Shown here piece by piece: positions 18,493 to 29,739 of a DNA stretch of 64,000 nucleotides. Numbering within the stretch: position 1 is the first letter of the stretch; every line of letters starts with the position of its first letter. The notes beneath the pieces were generated by a model. It worked only from the letters and a program-made list of their open reading frames with translations, did not search any database and had not been told where the DNA came from. This DNA is from Magnetospirillum sp. Lineage in GTDB: Bacteria > Pseudomonadota > Alphaproteobacteria > Rhodospirillales > Magnetospirillaceae. The translations under genes and the position numbers were made by a program. The stretch is from NCBI GenBank assembly GCA_024707145.1, contig JANQAI010000005.1, positions 434,001 to 498,000 on the forward strand, read 5' to 3'.

Positions 18493-21184
18493 ATGAGCGA
18501 TTCGAAGGATCAGGAGCGCAAGGCGCCGTTGAAGCTGTCCCAGCCGGGCAAGCTCGAGCTGAAGAAGACGGTCGAGGCCGGCCAGGTTCGCCAGAGCTTT
18601 TCGCACGGCCGCTCCAAGGTGGTGACCGTCGAGGTGCGCAAGAAGCGCACCTTCTCCGCCGCCGGCGGGGCCATGCACGAAGTGCGCGAGGGCGCCGGAG
18701 CCGCCGAGGCCGAGCTGGCCAAGGCGGTCGCCAACGTGGAGATGCTGCAGCAGGCCGTTGCCGCCCACGACCTGACCCCGCATGAGCGCAATGCCCGCGC
18801 CGCGGCGCTGGAGGCGGCCAAGCGGGCCGCCGAGGACGCTCGCATCCGCGCCGAGGAGGAGGCCCGCCAGCGTGCCGAGGCCGAAGAGGCCGCCCGCGCC
18901 GAGGCCGAGGAAGCCGCCCGCCGCGCCGCCGAGGAAGACGAGGCCGCCGAGCAGGCCGTCGCCGCGCCGGCTCCGGCCACCGAGGTTGAGGCGCCCGCCG
19001 CCCCGGTGGAGGCCACCGCCGCGCCGGCCGCCGCTGCTCCCGCTCCCGCTCCGGCCGAGCCCCGCCCCGGCCCGCGCATGACCGCGCCGCCGCCCGAGAA
19101 CATGCCGCCGCGCCAGGGTCCGCGCATGACCGCGCCGCCCGGCCCGGTGCCACCGGTGCGCACCACCACGCCGGCAGCCCCCGCCGCCCCCGCCGCCCCG
19201 GCGCCCCGCGGCGACGAGGACGAGGACGAGGTCGCGCGCAAGAAGGCCGCCGCCCACAAGCCGGCCCCGGTCAAGCGCACCGAGCCGCGCCGCCGCACCG
19301 GCAAGCTGACCATCACCGATGCGCTGACCGACGACGACCGCGGCGAACGCGGCCGCTCGCTGGCGGCGGTCAAGCGCGCCCGCGAGCGCGAGCGCCTGAA
19401 GAACCTGCAGAAGGGGGCCGAGAAGGTCATCCGCGACGTCATCATCCCCGAGAGCCTGACCGTCCAGGAGCTGGCCAACCGCATGGCCGAGCGCGGCGGC
19501 GACGTCATCAAGACGCTGATGCGCATGGGCGTGATGGCCACCATCAACCAGACCATCGACGCCGACACCGCCGAGTTGGTGGTGGCCGAGTTCGGCCACA
19601 ACTTCAAGCGCGTGTCCGAGGCCGACGTGCTGGTGGGCCTGGAAGGCGACACCGACACCGACGCCGAGCTGGCCTCGCGTCCGCCGGTGGTCACCATCAT
19701 GGGCCACGTCGACCACGGCAAAACCTCGCTGCTGGACGCGCTGCGCGAAACCGACGTGGTGTCGGGCGAGGCCGGCGGCATCACCCAGCACATCGGCGCC
19801 TATCAGGTCCGCCTGCCTTCCGGTGCCAAGATCACCTTCATCGACACCCCCGGCCACGAGGCCTTCACCGCCATGCGCGCCCGCGGCGCCAAGGTGACCG
19901 ACATCGTGGTGCTGGTGGTGGCGGCCGATGACGGCATCATGCCGCAGACGGTGGAAGCCATCCGCCACGCCAAGGCGGCCGGCGTGCCGATCATCGTCGC
20001 CATCAACAAGATCGACAAGCCCGACGCCAATTCCGAGCGTGTCCGCCAGGAGCCTGCTGCAGCACGAACTGGTGACCGAGGAACTGGGCGGCGACGTGCT
20101 GGCGGTCGAGGTGTCGGCCAAGAAGCGCATGAACCTCGACAAGCTCGAAGAAGCCATCCTGCTGCAGGCTGAAATCCTCGACCTCAAGGCCAATCCCGGT
20201 CGTGCCGCCCAAGGCACCGTGGTCGAGGCCAAGATGGAAAAGGGCCGTGGCCCGGTGGCCACCGTGCTGGTGCAGAAGGGCACCCTGAAGGTGGGCGACG
20301 TGTTCGTCGCCGGCGCCGAATGGGGCAAGGTGCGCGCGCTGATCGACGACAAGGGCAACCGCGTCGAGGAAGCCGGCCCCGCCACCCCGGTGGAGGTGCT
20401 GGGCCTGGACGGCGCTCCTGCCGCCGGCGACGATTTCATCGCCGTCGAGGACGAGGCCCGCGCCCGCGAGATCGCCGGCTACCGCCAGCGCAAGGACCGC
20501 GAGGCCAAGGCCAAGCTGGCCCAGCGCGGCACGCTGGAGCAGATGTTCTCGGCCATCAAGGCCGGCGAGGCCAAGGAACTGCCGGTGGTCATCAAGGGCG
20601 ACGTGCAGGGCTCCATCGAGGCGATCATCGGGTCGGTCGAGAAGATCGGCAACGAGGACGTCAAGGTGCGCGTGCTGCACTCGGCCGTGGGTGCGGTCAA
20701 CGAATCCGACATCACCCTGGCCAAGGCGTCCGGCGGCCTGATCATCGGCTTCAACGTCCGCGCCAACCCGCAGGCCCGCGATATGGCCCGCCGCGACAGC
20801 GTGGACATCCGCTACTACTCGATCATCTATGATGTCACCGACGACATCCGGAAGATGCTGTCGGGCATGCTGGCGCCGACCCTGAAGGAGCACTTCCTGG
20901 GCTACGCCAACATCCGCGAGGTGTTCAACATCACCAAGGTCGGCAAGGTGGCCGGCTGCATGATCACCGAAGGCGTGGTCAAGCGCGGCTCGGGCGTCCG
21001 CCTGCTGCGCGACAACGTGGTCATCCATACCGGCGAGCTCAGCCAGCTCAAGCGCTTCAAGGACGACGTCAAGGAAGTGCGCGAGGGCTACGAGTGCGGC
21101 ATGTCGTTCGCCAATTACGACGACATCCGCGTCGGCGACGTGATCGAGTGCTTCGAGATCGAAGAGGTGGCCGCCACCCTGTAA
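18493..21184 (+). CDS. infB: Translation initiation factor IF-2 (GAG|C|CTG frameshift)
   Basis: Essential GTPase that brings initiator tRNA to the 30S subunit. The N-terminal 280 residues are the alphaproteobacterial low-complexity Ala/Glu/Pro region with a coiled coil; the IF2_N block ([20 protein letters not shown]) precedes the G domain. G1 GHVDHGKT, G3 DTPGHEAF and G4 NKID are present. The frame breaks at GAGCCTG (20050–20056), in the G domain just after [15 protein letters not shown]; removing one C gives [19 protein letters not shown] and an 896-residue protein. Domains II, III and IV follow normally (for example [15 protein letters not shown]-like [15 protein letters not shown]). A viable cell cannot lose this gene, so the break must be an artefact or be recoded. 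Start chosen at ATG 18493; a TTG or GTG in the leader is possible. Confidence 0.9.
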
Positions 21185-21224
21185 GGGGGCGGTCGCCATT
21201 CTTCTCTCGCGGGAGTGAAAAGCC

Positions 21225-21668
21225 ATGTCCAAGGGGCATAAGGCACCGTCCCAGCGCCAGCTGCGCGTGGGCGAGGAACTGCGTCACGTCATTGCCAACA
21301 TCATCGAACGCGGCGACATCCGCGACCCTGACCTGCAGGGCCGCGCCATCACCGTGACCGAGGTGCGCATCAGCCCCGACCTCAAGAACGCCACCGTCTT
21401 CGTGGTCCCCTTGGGCGGCGGCGATTGCGCCCCCATCCTGGCCGGCCTCAAGCGGGCGCGGCCGTTCCTGCGCCACGAGATCGCCCAGGCGGTCGAATTG
21501 CGCGCGGTGCCCAACCTGTCGTTCGAGCCCGACACCAGCTTCGACGAGGGCGCCAAGATCGACGCCCTGCTGCGCAGCCCGGAGGTCCGCCGCGACCTGG
21601 GCGGCGACGCCGAGTTCTCGCGCCGCTTCGACCCCGACTCGCTGGAAGGCGAGGACGACGGCGAGTAA
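21225..21668 (+). CDS. rbfA: Ribosome-binding factor A
   Basis: A 147-residue RbfA with a type-II KH fold (QLRVGEELRHVIANIIERGD, then ITVTEVRISPDLKNATVFV and LRHEIAQAVELRAVPNLSFE). It binds the 5' helix of 16S rRNA and is needed for late 30S maturation and cold adaptation. An acidic tail ends the protein. Order infB-rbfA-truB is conserved. The rbfA-truB gap contains an inverted-repeat element. Confidence 0.94.
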   Translation: MSKGHKAPSQRQLRVGEELRHVIANIIERGDIRDPDLQGRAITVTEVRISPDLKNATVFVVPLGGGDCAPILAGLKRARPFLRHEIAQAVELRAVPNLSFEPDTSFDEGAKIDALLRSPEVRRDLGGDAEFSRRFDPDSLEGEDDGE

Positions 21669-21677
21669 TTGAATTAA

Positions 21678-21764
21678 CCACGAAGGCACGAAGACACGAA
21701 GGTAAAGGAAGAAAAATCTATTTCCTCTCCTTCGTGTTCCTTCGTGCCTTCGTGCCTTCGCGGT
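21678..21764. repeat. Inverted repeat of reiterated ACGAAGG words between rbfA and truB
   Basis: The left arm (21678–21702) holds three CACGAAG-type words in tandem; the right arm (21729–21757) carries the same words inverted (CCTTCGTG repeated). The arms can form a long imperfect hairpin. Similar ACGAAGG hairpins are scattered through many bacterial genomes as intergenic repeats. This copy is inside a core translation operon and ends 12 bases before truB. Confidence 0.85.
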
Positions 21765-21775
21765 GAACATTCCCA

Positions 21776-22753
21776 ATGGCCCGTAAACGCAAAGGCATTC
21801 CCATCGACGGCTGGCTGGCCATCGACAAGCCGGTGGGCATCGGCTCCACCCAGGTGGTGTCGCTGGTGCGCCGGCTGACCAATGCCGCCAAGGTGGGCCA
21901 TGGCGGCACGCTGGACCCGCTGGCCTCGGGCATCCTGCCCATCGCCCTGGGCGAGGCGACCAAGACCGTGGCCTACGTCATGGACGGGGTCAAGACCTAC
22001 CGCTTCCAGGTGCGCTGGGGCGAGGCCACCGGCACCGACGACAAGGAAGGCGAGATCACCGAAACCAGCCCGGTGCGGCCCGCCGCCGAGCAGATTCTGG
22101 CGGCGCTGCCCGCCTTCATCGGCGACATCCAGCAGGTGCCGCCGGCCTATTCCGCCATCAAGGTGGACGGCGAGCGCGCCTACGACCTGGCCCGCTCGGG
22201 CGAGGTGGTGGAGTTGAAGGCACGCACCGTCACCATCCGCAGCCTGCGCCTGCTCGGCCAGCCAGATGCCGACCACGCCGATTTCGAGATGGAGTGCGGC
22301 AAGGGCACCTATGTGCGCTCGTTGGGCCGCGACCTGGCCCGCGCCGTGGGGACGGTGGGCCACATTTCGGTGCTGCGGCGGGTGGCGTGCGGCCCGTTCG
22401 ACGAAACCAATGCGATTCCCCTGGACATCTTCCGGGAGGTCGGGCATGGTCCCGCCCTTCGGTCCCATCTGCTTCCGATCGAGACCGCGCTGGACGACAT
22501 CCCGGCGCTGGCCCTGACGGAGGCGGAGGCCCGGCGCCTCCACATGGGGCAGGCCCTGCCGCTGGAGCGGCTGGAACTGCCCTTGTCGCTCGGCCCCGTG
22601 GGTCCGGATCAGGTGATCCGGGCCATGCAGGGCGAACGGCTGGCGGCGCTGGCGCGCATCGAGGACGGTTTGCTCCGTTCGGTGCGCGTGATGAATCTCC
22701 ATACTCATACATCAGGAGAAGACGATGTCGATCACTCCCGAGCGCAAGGCTGA
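21776..22753 (+). CDS. truB: tRNA pseudouridine(55) synthase
   Basis: A 325-residue TruB. The catalytic block [20 protein letters not shown] (Asp in TLDP) lies near residue 40 and [19 protein letters not shown] near 120. TruB makes the universal pseudouridine 55 in the T loop of tRNA. The last ~20 residues (after RSVRVMN) look unlike the family and overlap the rpsO start by 29 bases, so the natural end may be nearer residue 305 and a late indel is possible. Start is the ATG immediately after the ACGAAGG hairpin, with a weak ribosome site. Confidence 0.92.
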   Translation: MARKRKGIPIDGWLAIDKPVGIGSTQVVSLVRRLTNAAKVGHGGTLDPLASGILPIALGEATKTVAYVMDGVKTYRFQVRWGEATGTDDKEGEITETSPVRPAAEQILAALPAFIGDIQQVPPAYSAIKVDGERAYDLARSGEVVELKARTVTIRSLRLLGQPDADHADFEMECGKGTYVRSLGRDLARAVGTVGHISVLRRVACGPFDETNAIPLDIFREVGHGPALRSHLLPIETALDDIPALALTEAEARRLHMGQALPLERLELPLSLGPVGPDQVIRAMQGERLAALARIEDGLLRSVRVMNLHTHTSGEDDVDHSRAQG

Positions 22754-22994
22754 GGTTGTCAAGGAATACGCCACCCACGAAGGCGACACTGGTTCGCCCG
22801 AGGTCCAGGTGGCCATCCTGTCGGAGCGCATCCGCAACCTGACCGAGCACCTGAAGGAGCACAAGAAGGATTTCCACTCGCGCCGTGGCCTGCTGATCAT
22901 GGTCGGTCAGCGCCGTCGCATGCTGGATTACCTCAAGGACACCAGCAAGGGCCGCTACGAAGCGCTGATCGCCCGCCTGGGCCTGCGCAAGTAA
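22725..22994 (+). CDS. rpsO: 30S ribosomal protein S15
   Basis: An 89-residue S15, the family's exact usual length. It has [19 protein letters not shown] near residues 18–36 and the 16S-binding [21 protein letters not shown]15 binds the h20–h22 junction of 16S rRNA early in 30S assembly. AGGAG lies just before the ATG. The rpsO-pnp pair is conserved across proteobacteria. Confidence 0.97.
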   Translation: MSITPERKAEVVKEYATHEGDTGSPEVQVAILSERIRNLTEHLKEHKKDFHSRRGLLIMVGQRRRMLDYLKDTSKGRYEALIARLGLRK

Positions 22995-23252
22995 GACTCT
23001 GCAACCGATGGCTGGGCGTGCGCGCCAAGCTCCGGTATATATGCGGTATGCGCCGGACTCGTTTCCGGCCGTGGCCCGCGCGGGGAAGGGTCCCTGCGCG
23101 GGCATCCGCATTTGGTTTCGGCGTCCTTTCGCCACGGCGCAGGCTCGGCCCGCGTGGTGTCATGGAGTGCAGGCACGGCCTGCGGGCGCCGCCGCCAAGA
23201 CGCCCGCATCGCAGCAATCCGGCGGCGATGCGAACGGATAAGGAATGACCGT
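22995..23252 (+). other. Long leader between rpsO and pnp
   Basis: This 258-base GC-rich gap contains no recognised gene. It has several inverted repeats (for example GCCCGCGCGGGG and CCTGCGCGGGC around 23070–23103). In enterobacteria the rpsO-pnp gap holds the rpsO terminator and an RNase III-cleaved pnp leader; a similar processing hairpin here is an inference from position only. Confidence 0.4.
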
Positions 23253-25423
<2,171 letters not shown>

Positions 25424-25448
25424 TCGTCCGCCGTCTTCGGCTTACGGA

Positions 25449-25483
25449 ACGCGGGTCGCGCAAGCGGCCCGCGTTTTGTTTTG
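25449..25483 (+). terminator. Intrinsic terminator after pnp
   Basis: CGCGGGTCGC pairs with GCGGCCCGCG (one wobble), loop GCAA, followed by TTTTGTTTTG. It ends the rimP–pnp series. Confidence 0.85.
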
Positions 25484-25549
25484 GGACACGGATGGACACG
25501 AATAAGGGGCGCCTCATTTATCCGTGTTCATCCGTGTCCATCCGTGTCT
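25483..25549. repeat. Inverted repeat of reiterated ACACGGATG words
   Basis: The left arm GGACACGGATGGACACGA (25483–25500) and the right arm, with three inverted TCCGTGT words (25519–25548), form an imperfect hairpin directly after the pnp terminator and 10 bases before the GDPD gene. It has the same architecture as the ACGAAGG element at 21678 but a different core word. Confidence 0.8.
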
Positions 25550-25559
25550 GAATCCAAGA

Positions 25560-26255
25560 ATGCTCACCCTTCCTCCCGTCATCGGCCATCGTGGCGCCTG
25601 CGCCCATGCGCCGGAGAACACCCTGCTCTCTTTCGCCAGGGCGGCCGATCTGGGCTGCGCCATGGTGGAGTTCGACGTGCGCCTGTCGGCCGACGGCGTC
25701 CCCATCGTCTTTCACGACGACACGCTGGACCGTTGCACCGATGGGCGCGGTCCGGTGGGCACGCGCACCCTGGCTGAACTGAAGCGCCTGGATGCCGGCT
25801 GCGGCCAGACCATCCCCACCCTGGCCGAGGTTCTGGCCCTGTGCGCCGCGCGCGGCTTGGCCGTCAACATGGAGCTGAAGCCCGACCGCGGCGCCGGCGC
25901 CGCCACCGCCCGCGCGGCACTGGAGGTGGCGGCCGGCCTGTGGAGCGGAGTGCCGCCGCTGGTCTCAAGCTTCGACCACGACGCCTTGGGCGTGGCGCGC
26001 GAGGTCATGCCCGCCTGGCCGCGCTCGCTGCTGGTGGAGCGGCTGCCGGCGCAGTGGCCGGATCTGGTGCGCCGTTTCGGCTGCGTCGCCGTGGCCGCCT
26101 ATCATCGCGGCCTGTCCGCCGCCCAGGTGGCGGCGCTGAACGCTGCCGGCCTGACCGTGCTGGCCTATACGGTCAATCGTCCCGGCCGCGCGAGAAGGTT
26201 GTGGAACCGGGGCGTTACCGCCGTTTTCTGCGATGCGCCAGAACGGCTATTGTGA
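25560..26255 (+). CDS. Glycerophosphodiester phosphodiesterase (UgpQ-type)
   Basis: A 231-residue GDPD TIM-barrel enzyme. The N-terminal IGHRGACAHAPENTLLSF carries the catalytic His, Arg and Glu; MVEFDVRLSADGVPIVFHDD supplies the metal-binding Glu-Asp and the second His; VNMELKP is the third metal block. It hydrolyses glycerophosphodiesters to glycerol-3-phosphate and an alcohol. No signal peptide is visible, so it should be cytoplasmic. The upstream inverted repeat ends just before the ATG, leaving no strong ribosome site. Confidence 0.92.
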   Translation: MLTLPPVIGHRGACAHAPENTLLSFARAADLGCAMVEFDVRLSADGVPIVFHDDTLDRCTDGRGPVGTRTLAELKRLDAGCGQTIPTLAEVLALCAARGLAVNMELKPDRGAGAATARAALEVAAGLWSGVPPLVSSFDHDALGVAREVMPAWPRSLLVERLPAQWPDLVRRFGCVAVAAYHRGLSAAQVAALNAAGLTVLAYTVNRPGRARRLWNRGVTAVFCDAPERLL

Positions 26256-26371
26256 AATGTCATGAATTTTTCACCACGGGTGTGGTCAAGCCGGCCAAGG
26301 CTCTATATATGTGCCCGCTGTCGACAAGTCTCGTTGCGGCGCCGCCCACGTTTGGAGTGATTGGTACTTTC

Positions 26372-27770
26372 ATGCAGCTCGACCCCATCGTTATTTCCGG
26401 TCGCGAGGTTCTGCCCGTCGTCGAAGGCGGCAAAGGCATCAACGTCTCCAACGGCGAAAGCTCCGGCGCTTGGGCGGCGGCCGGCGGCGTGGCCACCTTC
26501 TCGGGCGTCAACGCCGACAATTACGACGAGACCGGCAGGCTCATCCCCATGGTCTACCATGGCCGCACCCGCACCGAGCGGCACCACGAGCTGATCGCCT
26601 TCGGCATCAAGGGCGCCATTACCCAGGCCCGCATCGCCCACGACCTGTCCGGCGGCCAGGGCCGCGTTCACATGAACGTGCTGTGGGAGATGGGTGGCGC
26701 CGAGCAGATTCTGGAAGGGGCGCTCACTGGGGCCAAGGGCCTGATCCACGGCGTCACCTGCGGTGCCGGCATGCCCTACAAGGTGGCCGAGATCGCCGCC
26801 AAGCATAACGTCTACTACTACCCCATCGTCTCGTCGGCGCGCGCCTTCCGCGCCCTGTGGAAGCGGTCGTTCCACAAGCATGGCGAACTGCTGGGCGGCG
26901 TGGTCTACGAGGATCCCTGGCTGGCCGGCGGCCATAACGGCCTGTCCAATTCGGAAGATCCCCTGAAGCCCGAACCGCCCTATGGCCGGGTGGTCGAGCC
27001 TGCGCAAGACCATGCGCGAATGCGGCGTCAAGGACGGCATCCCGGTGTTCATGGCCGGCGGCGTGTGGGCGCTGAAGGAATGGTCCGACTGGATCGGCAA
27101 TCCCGAACTGGGCGCCATCGCCTTCCAGTTCGGCACCCGGCCGCTGCTGACCCGGGAAAGCCCCATCTCGGACGCGTGGAAGCAGCGCCTGCTGGCGCTC
27201 AAGCCCGGCGACGTGCTGCTGCACCGCTTCAGCCCCACCGGTTTCTATTCCTCGGCGGTGAAGAACGACTTCATCCAGGATCTGGTGGACCGTTCGCACC
27301 GGCAGATCCCGTTCTCGTCGGAATGTCTGGTCGACCATGTGGCCGAGCTGCCCATCGGCGCCCGCAAGCGCATCGTCTGGGTCACCTCCCACGAGCGCGA
27401 GCTGGCGTTGCAATGGATGGCCGCGGGCTACTCGGAAGCGCTGCGCACCCCCGACAACACCCTGGTCTTCGTCACCTCGGAAAAGGCCGAGGAAATCCGC
27501 AAGGACCAGGTGGATTGCATGGGCTGCCTGTCCCAGTGTCAGTTCTCCAACTGGTCCCAGGGTGAAACCGGAACCACCGGCAAGAAGGCGGACCCGCGCA
27601 GCTTCTGCATCCAGAAGACCCTGCAGAACATCGGCCATGGCGGCGATGTGGAGAACGAGCTGATGTTCGCCGGCCACAACGCCTATCGCTTCGCTTCCGA
27701 TCCCTTCTATGCTGGCGGCTTCATCCCTACGGTGAAGCAGTTGGTGGAACGCATCGCCACCGGCGAGTGA
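26372..27770 (+). CDS. Nitronate monooxygenase-like flavoprotein with C-terminal Cys cluster (GAG|C|CTG frameshift)
   Basis: A 2-nitropropane dioxygenase/nitronate monooxygenase-family TIM barrel that would use FMN. LIHGVTCGAGMPYKVAEIA, YYPIVSSARAFRALW and VFMAGGVWALKEW are family blocks. The frame breaks at GAGCCTG (26996–27002); removing a C gives GRVVELRKTMRECGVKDGIP and a 465-residue protein, about 100 residues longer than typical members. The extra C-terminal part contains CMGCLSQC near residue 385 and a further Cys about 23 residues on, which could bind an iron-sulfur cluster or zinc. The substrate is unknown; detoxification of alkyl nitronates is a family-level guess. It is followed by a strong hairpin. 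Confidence 0.82.
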
Positions 27771-27775
27771 GCGAA

Positions 27776-27802
27776 GGAAGGGCGCCCGCCGGGCGCCCTT
27801 CC
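27776..27802 (+). terminator. Long GC hairpin after the nitronate monooxygenase-like gene
   Basis: GGAAGGGCGCCC and GGGCGCCCTTCC form a perfect 12-base-pair stem with a three-base loop, six bases after the stop. There is no T run, so termination may be weak or the hairpin may protect the 3' end. Confidence 0.65.
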
Positions 27803-27880
27803 CATTTGGGGGAGCACTCTTCCCCGCCTTCCCCGGCACGCCCCATATGAGGGGTCCCGAACCCCCCGAGGGAGGCTGCC

Positions 27881-28495
27881 ATGCCCGACGCCACGCCGCG
27901 TTCCCACGCCTCGCGACAGGACTACACCCCCACCCAGGACCGCGAGGTCCGCGAGGTGGTCGCGCTGTTCAACGATCCCCACGTGCTGGAAGCGGCGGTG
28001 CAGGACCTGCTGACCCATGGGGTGGATCACGGCGACCTGTCCATATTGGCCTCCGAGAAGGTGGTGCGCGACCGGCTGGGCCACCGCCTGGTGGATACGG
28101 TGCAGGACGCCGACGACCCCGATCTGCCGCGCCGGGCCTGGGTCGAGCCCGAGACGCGCATGGAAGGGCGCGGCGCCCTGGCCTCGGTGCTGGGCTATTT
28201 CGGCGCCGTCACCGCGCTCGGCCTGACCTTCGCCACCGGTGGAGCCGCCGCCGCCGCCATCGGCGCGGCGGTGGTGGGGGCGGGTGCCGGCGCCGGGCTG
28301 GGCACCGGCCTGGGCAAGCTGTTCGACCAGCGTCTGGCGCGGGAGTTCCAGCACCAGATCGACCAGGGCGGCATCCTGCTGTGGGTGCGGGTGACCGGCG
28401 ACCCCGAATGCGAAAGCCGCGTTGTCGAAGTGCTCAGCCGGCACGGTGCGCATCATGTGCATGTCCAATCCCACCGTTCTCCGTCGCGCACCTGA
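27881..28495 (+). CDS. Glycine-zipper hypothetical protein
   Basis: A 204-residue protein with an N-terminal ferredoxin-like segment (VREVVALFNDPHVLEAAVQD), similar in layout to general-stress 17M-like domains. The middle (VLGYFGAVTALGLTFATG, then a run of Ala and Gly to residue 150) is a glycine-rich hydrophobic hairpin of the glycine-zipper type. The C-terminus repeats the ferredoxin-like pattern (GGILLWVRVTGD, RVVEVLSRHGAHHVHV). A membrane-embedded or oligomerising stress protein is plausible; no specific function can be given. AGGGAGG precedes the ATG. Confidence 0.75.
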   Translation: MPDATPRSHASRQDYTPTQDREVREVVALFNDPHVLEAAVQDLLTHGVDHGDLSILASEKVVRDRLGHRLVDTVQDADDPDLPRRAWVEPETRMEGRGALASVLGYFGAVTALGLTFATGGAAAAAIGAAVVGAGAGAGLGTGLGKLFDQRLAREFQHQIDQGGILLWVRVTGDPECESRVVEVLSRHGAHHVHVQSHRSPSRT

Positions 28496-28596
28496 TCCGT
28501 CTCCGCCGCATTATGGAAAAACTCCTTAGATTTCAAAAACCTCTGTGCTAGGTTCGAGGTAGAGCTCTTCAAATCCGGATGGGGTCGGCCCACATC

Positions 28597-29016
28597 ATGC
28601 CCATGGTTACCGTGCGCCCTTACAGCCAAGCCCTTGATCGCCTGCGCTCCGCCGGCTTGCGCCCCACCCGTCAGCGTCTGGCGCTGGCTCGCCTGCTGTT
28701 CGACGGCTGCGACCGCCACGTCTCGGCCGAGCAGCTGCATTCGGAAGCGCTGACCAACAACATCCGGGTATCCCTGGCCACCGTTTACAACACGCTGCAC
28801 CAGTTCACCGATGCCGGCCTGCTGCGCGAGATCGTGGTGGATGCCGGGCGATCCTATTTCGACACCAACACCTCGGACCACCATCACTTCTTCTTCGAGA
28901 AGAGCGGCAAGCTGTGCGACATCCCGGCCGAGATGGTGGGCCTGACCAAGGTCCCCGATGCGCCCGAGGGCTTCCACATCAGCCGGGTCGAGGTGATCGT
29001 GCGGGTGGACGGCTGA
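28597..29016 (+). CDS. irr: Iron response regulator Irr (Fur family)
   Basis: A 139-residue Fur-family protein. The winged helix (GLRPTRQRLALARLLFDG, then VSLATVYNTLHQFTDAGLL) is followed by SDHHHFFFEKSGKLCDIP, whose HHH motif is the haem/metal site typical of Irr rather than Fur. Irr in alphaproteobacteria represses or activates iron genes when iron and haem are scarce and is destabilised or inactivated by haem. The window therefore has both a Fur (4895) and an Irr. Two further in-frame ATGs (28579, 28603) are possible starts. Confidence 0.88.
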   Translation: MPMVTVRPYSQALDRLRSAGLRPTRQRLALARLLFDGCDRHVSAEQLHSEALTNNIRVSLATVYNTLHQFTDAGLLREIVVDAGRSYFDTNTSDHHHFFFEKSGKLCDIPAEMVGLTKVPDAPEGFHISRVEVIVRVDG

Positions 29017-29051
29017 GGCCTTCCGCCGCTCCCTGCGAGCGAACCGGCCGA

Positions 29052-29073
29052 GGGCGCCTGCAGGCGCCCTTTT
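29052..29073 (+). terminator. Intrinsic terminator after irr
   Basis: GGGCGCCTG / CAGGCGCCC form a perfect inverted repeat followed by TTTTCC. Confidence 0.8.
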
Positions 29074-29087
29074 CCGTTTGCGGCCGT

Positions 29088-29717
29088 CTATTCCGCCATC
29101 AGCGCCTGGATCACGCCAGCGGCTTCGGCCCCGTCCCAGGCGCGGATGCCGGCGCCGTGCCAGGCCACCTTGCCCCCGGCGTCCAGCAGCAGCGAGGTGG
29201 GCAGCACGGCATTGCCGAACTGGTTGGGGTCAGCGGCATAGATCGCCAGGTTGCGGATTTCGTTGCGTTCGAACCAGCGCTTGGCCTGGGCCGCCCCGCC
29301 CCGGTCCAGCGACACCGCCACCACCTGGAAACGCTTGCCGCCCAGCTTGCCCTGCAGGGCGTCCAGGGCGGGCATCTCGGCGATGCAGGGCGGGCACCAG
29401 GTGGCCCACAGGTTGACCAGCACCACCCGGCCCTTGAAGTCGGCCAGACGCAGCGGCTTGCCCTCGGCATCGGCGAAGGTGAAGCCGGGGGCGTCGCGGC
29501 GCTGCCCGGGCGGGGCGGCGGCGATGCCGGCGGAAGCGGAAGGCGCCGCGCCCGATCCCGTCATGTCGGACCCCGTGGTGCTTGGGTTGCCGCGCGGTTC
29601 GGTGTAGCTTAGGCGCCCATCGGACCCCAGGAAGGCCACCAACGCGCCGCCGCCGGCGGCGAGCGCCAGCGCCAGGCCTACCAGGGCGATCCGAACCGCT
29701 TTTGTCGACACGTCCAT
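29088..29717 (-). CDS. TlpA-like periplasmic thioredoxin-fold protein
   Basis: A 209-residue thiol-disulfide oxidoreductase. An N-terminal membrane segment ([20 protein letters not shown]) anchors it to the inner membrane. The AlkC/TSA-Redoxin fold carries [20 protein letters not shown] with the WCPPC active site near residue 113, then [14 protein letters not shown] with the cis-Pro. TlpA/ResA/CcmG-type proteins reduce disulfides for cytochrome c or CuA assembly. The start was set at the ATG before DVSTKAVRI. It is divergent from argH with a gap of only 22 bases, so the two promoters must overlap the neighbouring genes. Confidence 0.88.
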   Translation of the reverse strand: MDVSTKAVRIALVGLALALAAGGGALVAFLGSDGRLSYTEPRGNPSTTGSDMTGSGAAPSASAGIAAAPPGQRRDAPGFTFADAEGKPLRLADFKGRVVLVNLWATWCPPCIAEMPALDALQGKLGGKRFQVVAVSLDRGGAAQAKRWFERNEIRNLAIYAADPNQFGNAVLPTSLLLDAGGKVAWHGAGIRAWDGAEAAGVIQALMAE

Positions 29718-29739
29718 TCCTTCCAGTCCACAGGTTTCC

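Noticed and set aside
17719-20439. A 906-codon open frame antisense to infB
   Set aside because: It is a high-GC shadow of the Ala/Glu-rich infB region with low-complexity sequence and no family similarity; infB has all GTPase motifs.
25841-26371. N-terminal extension of the nitronate monooxygenase frame over the GDPD gene
   Set aside because: The extension is Arg/Gly-rich shadow of the GDPD gene; the family starts at the ATG at 26372.
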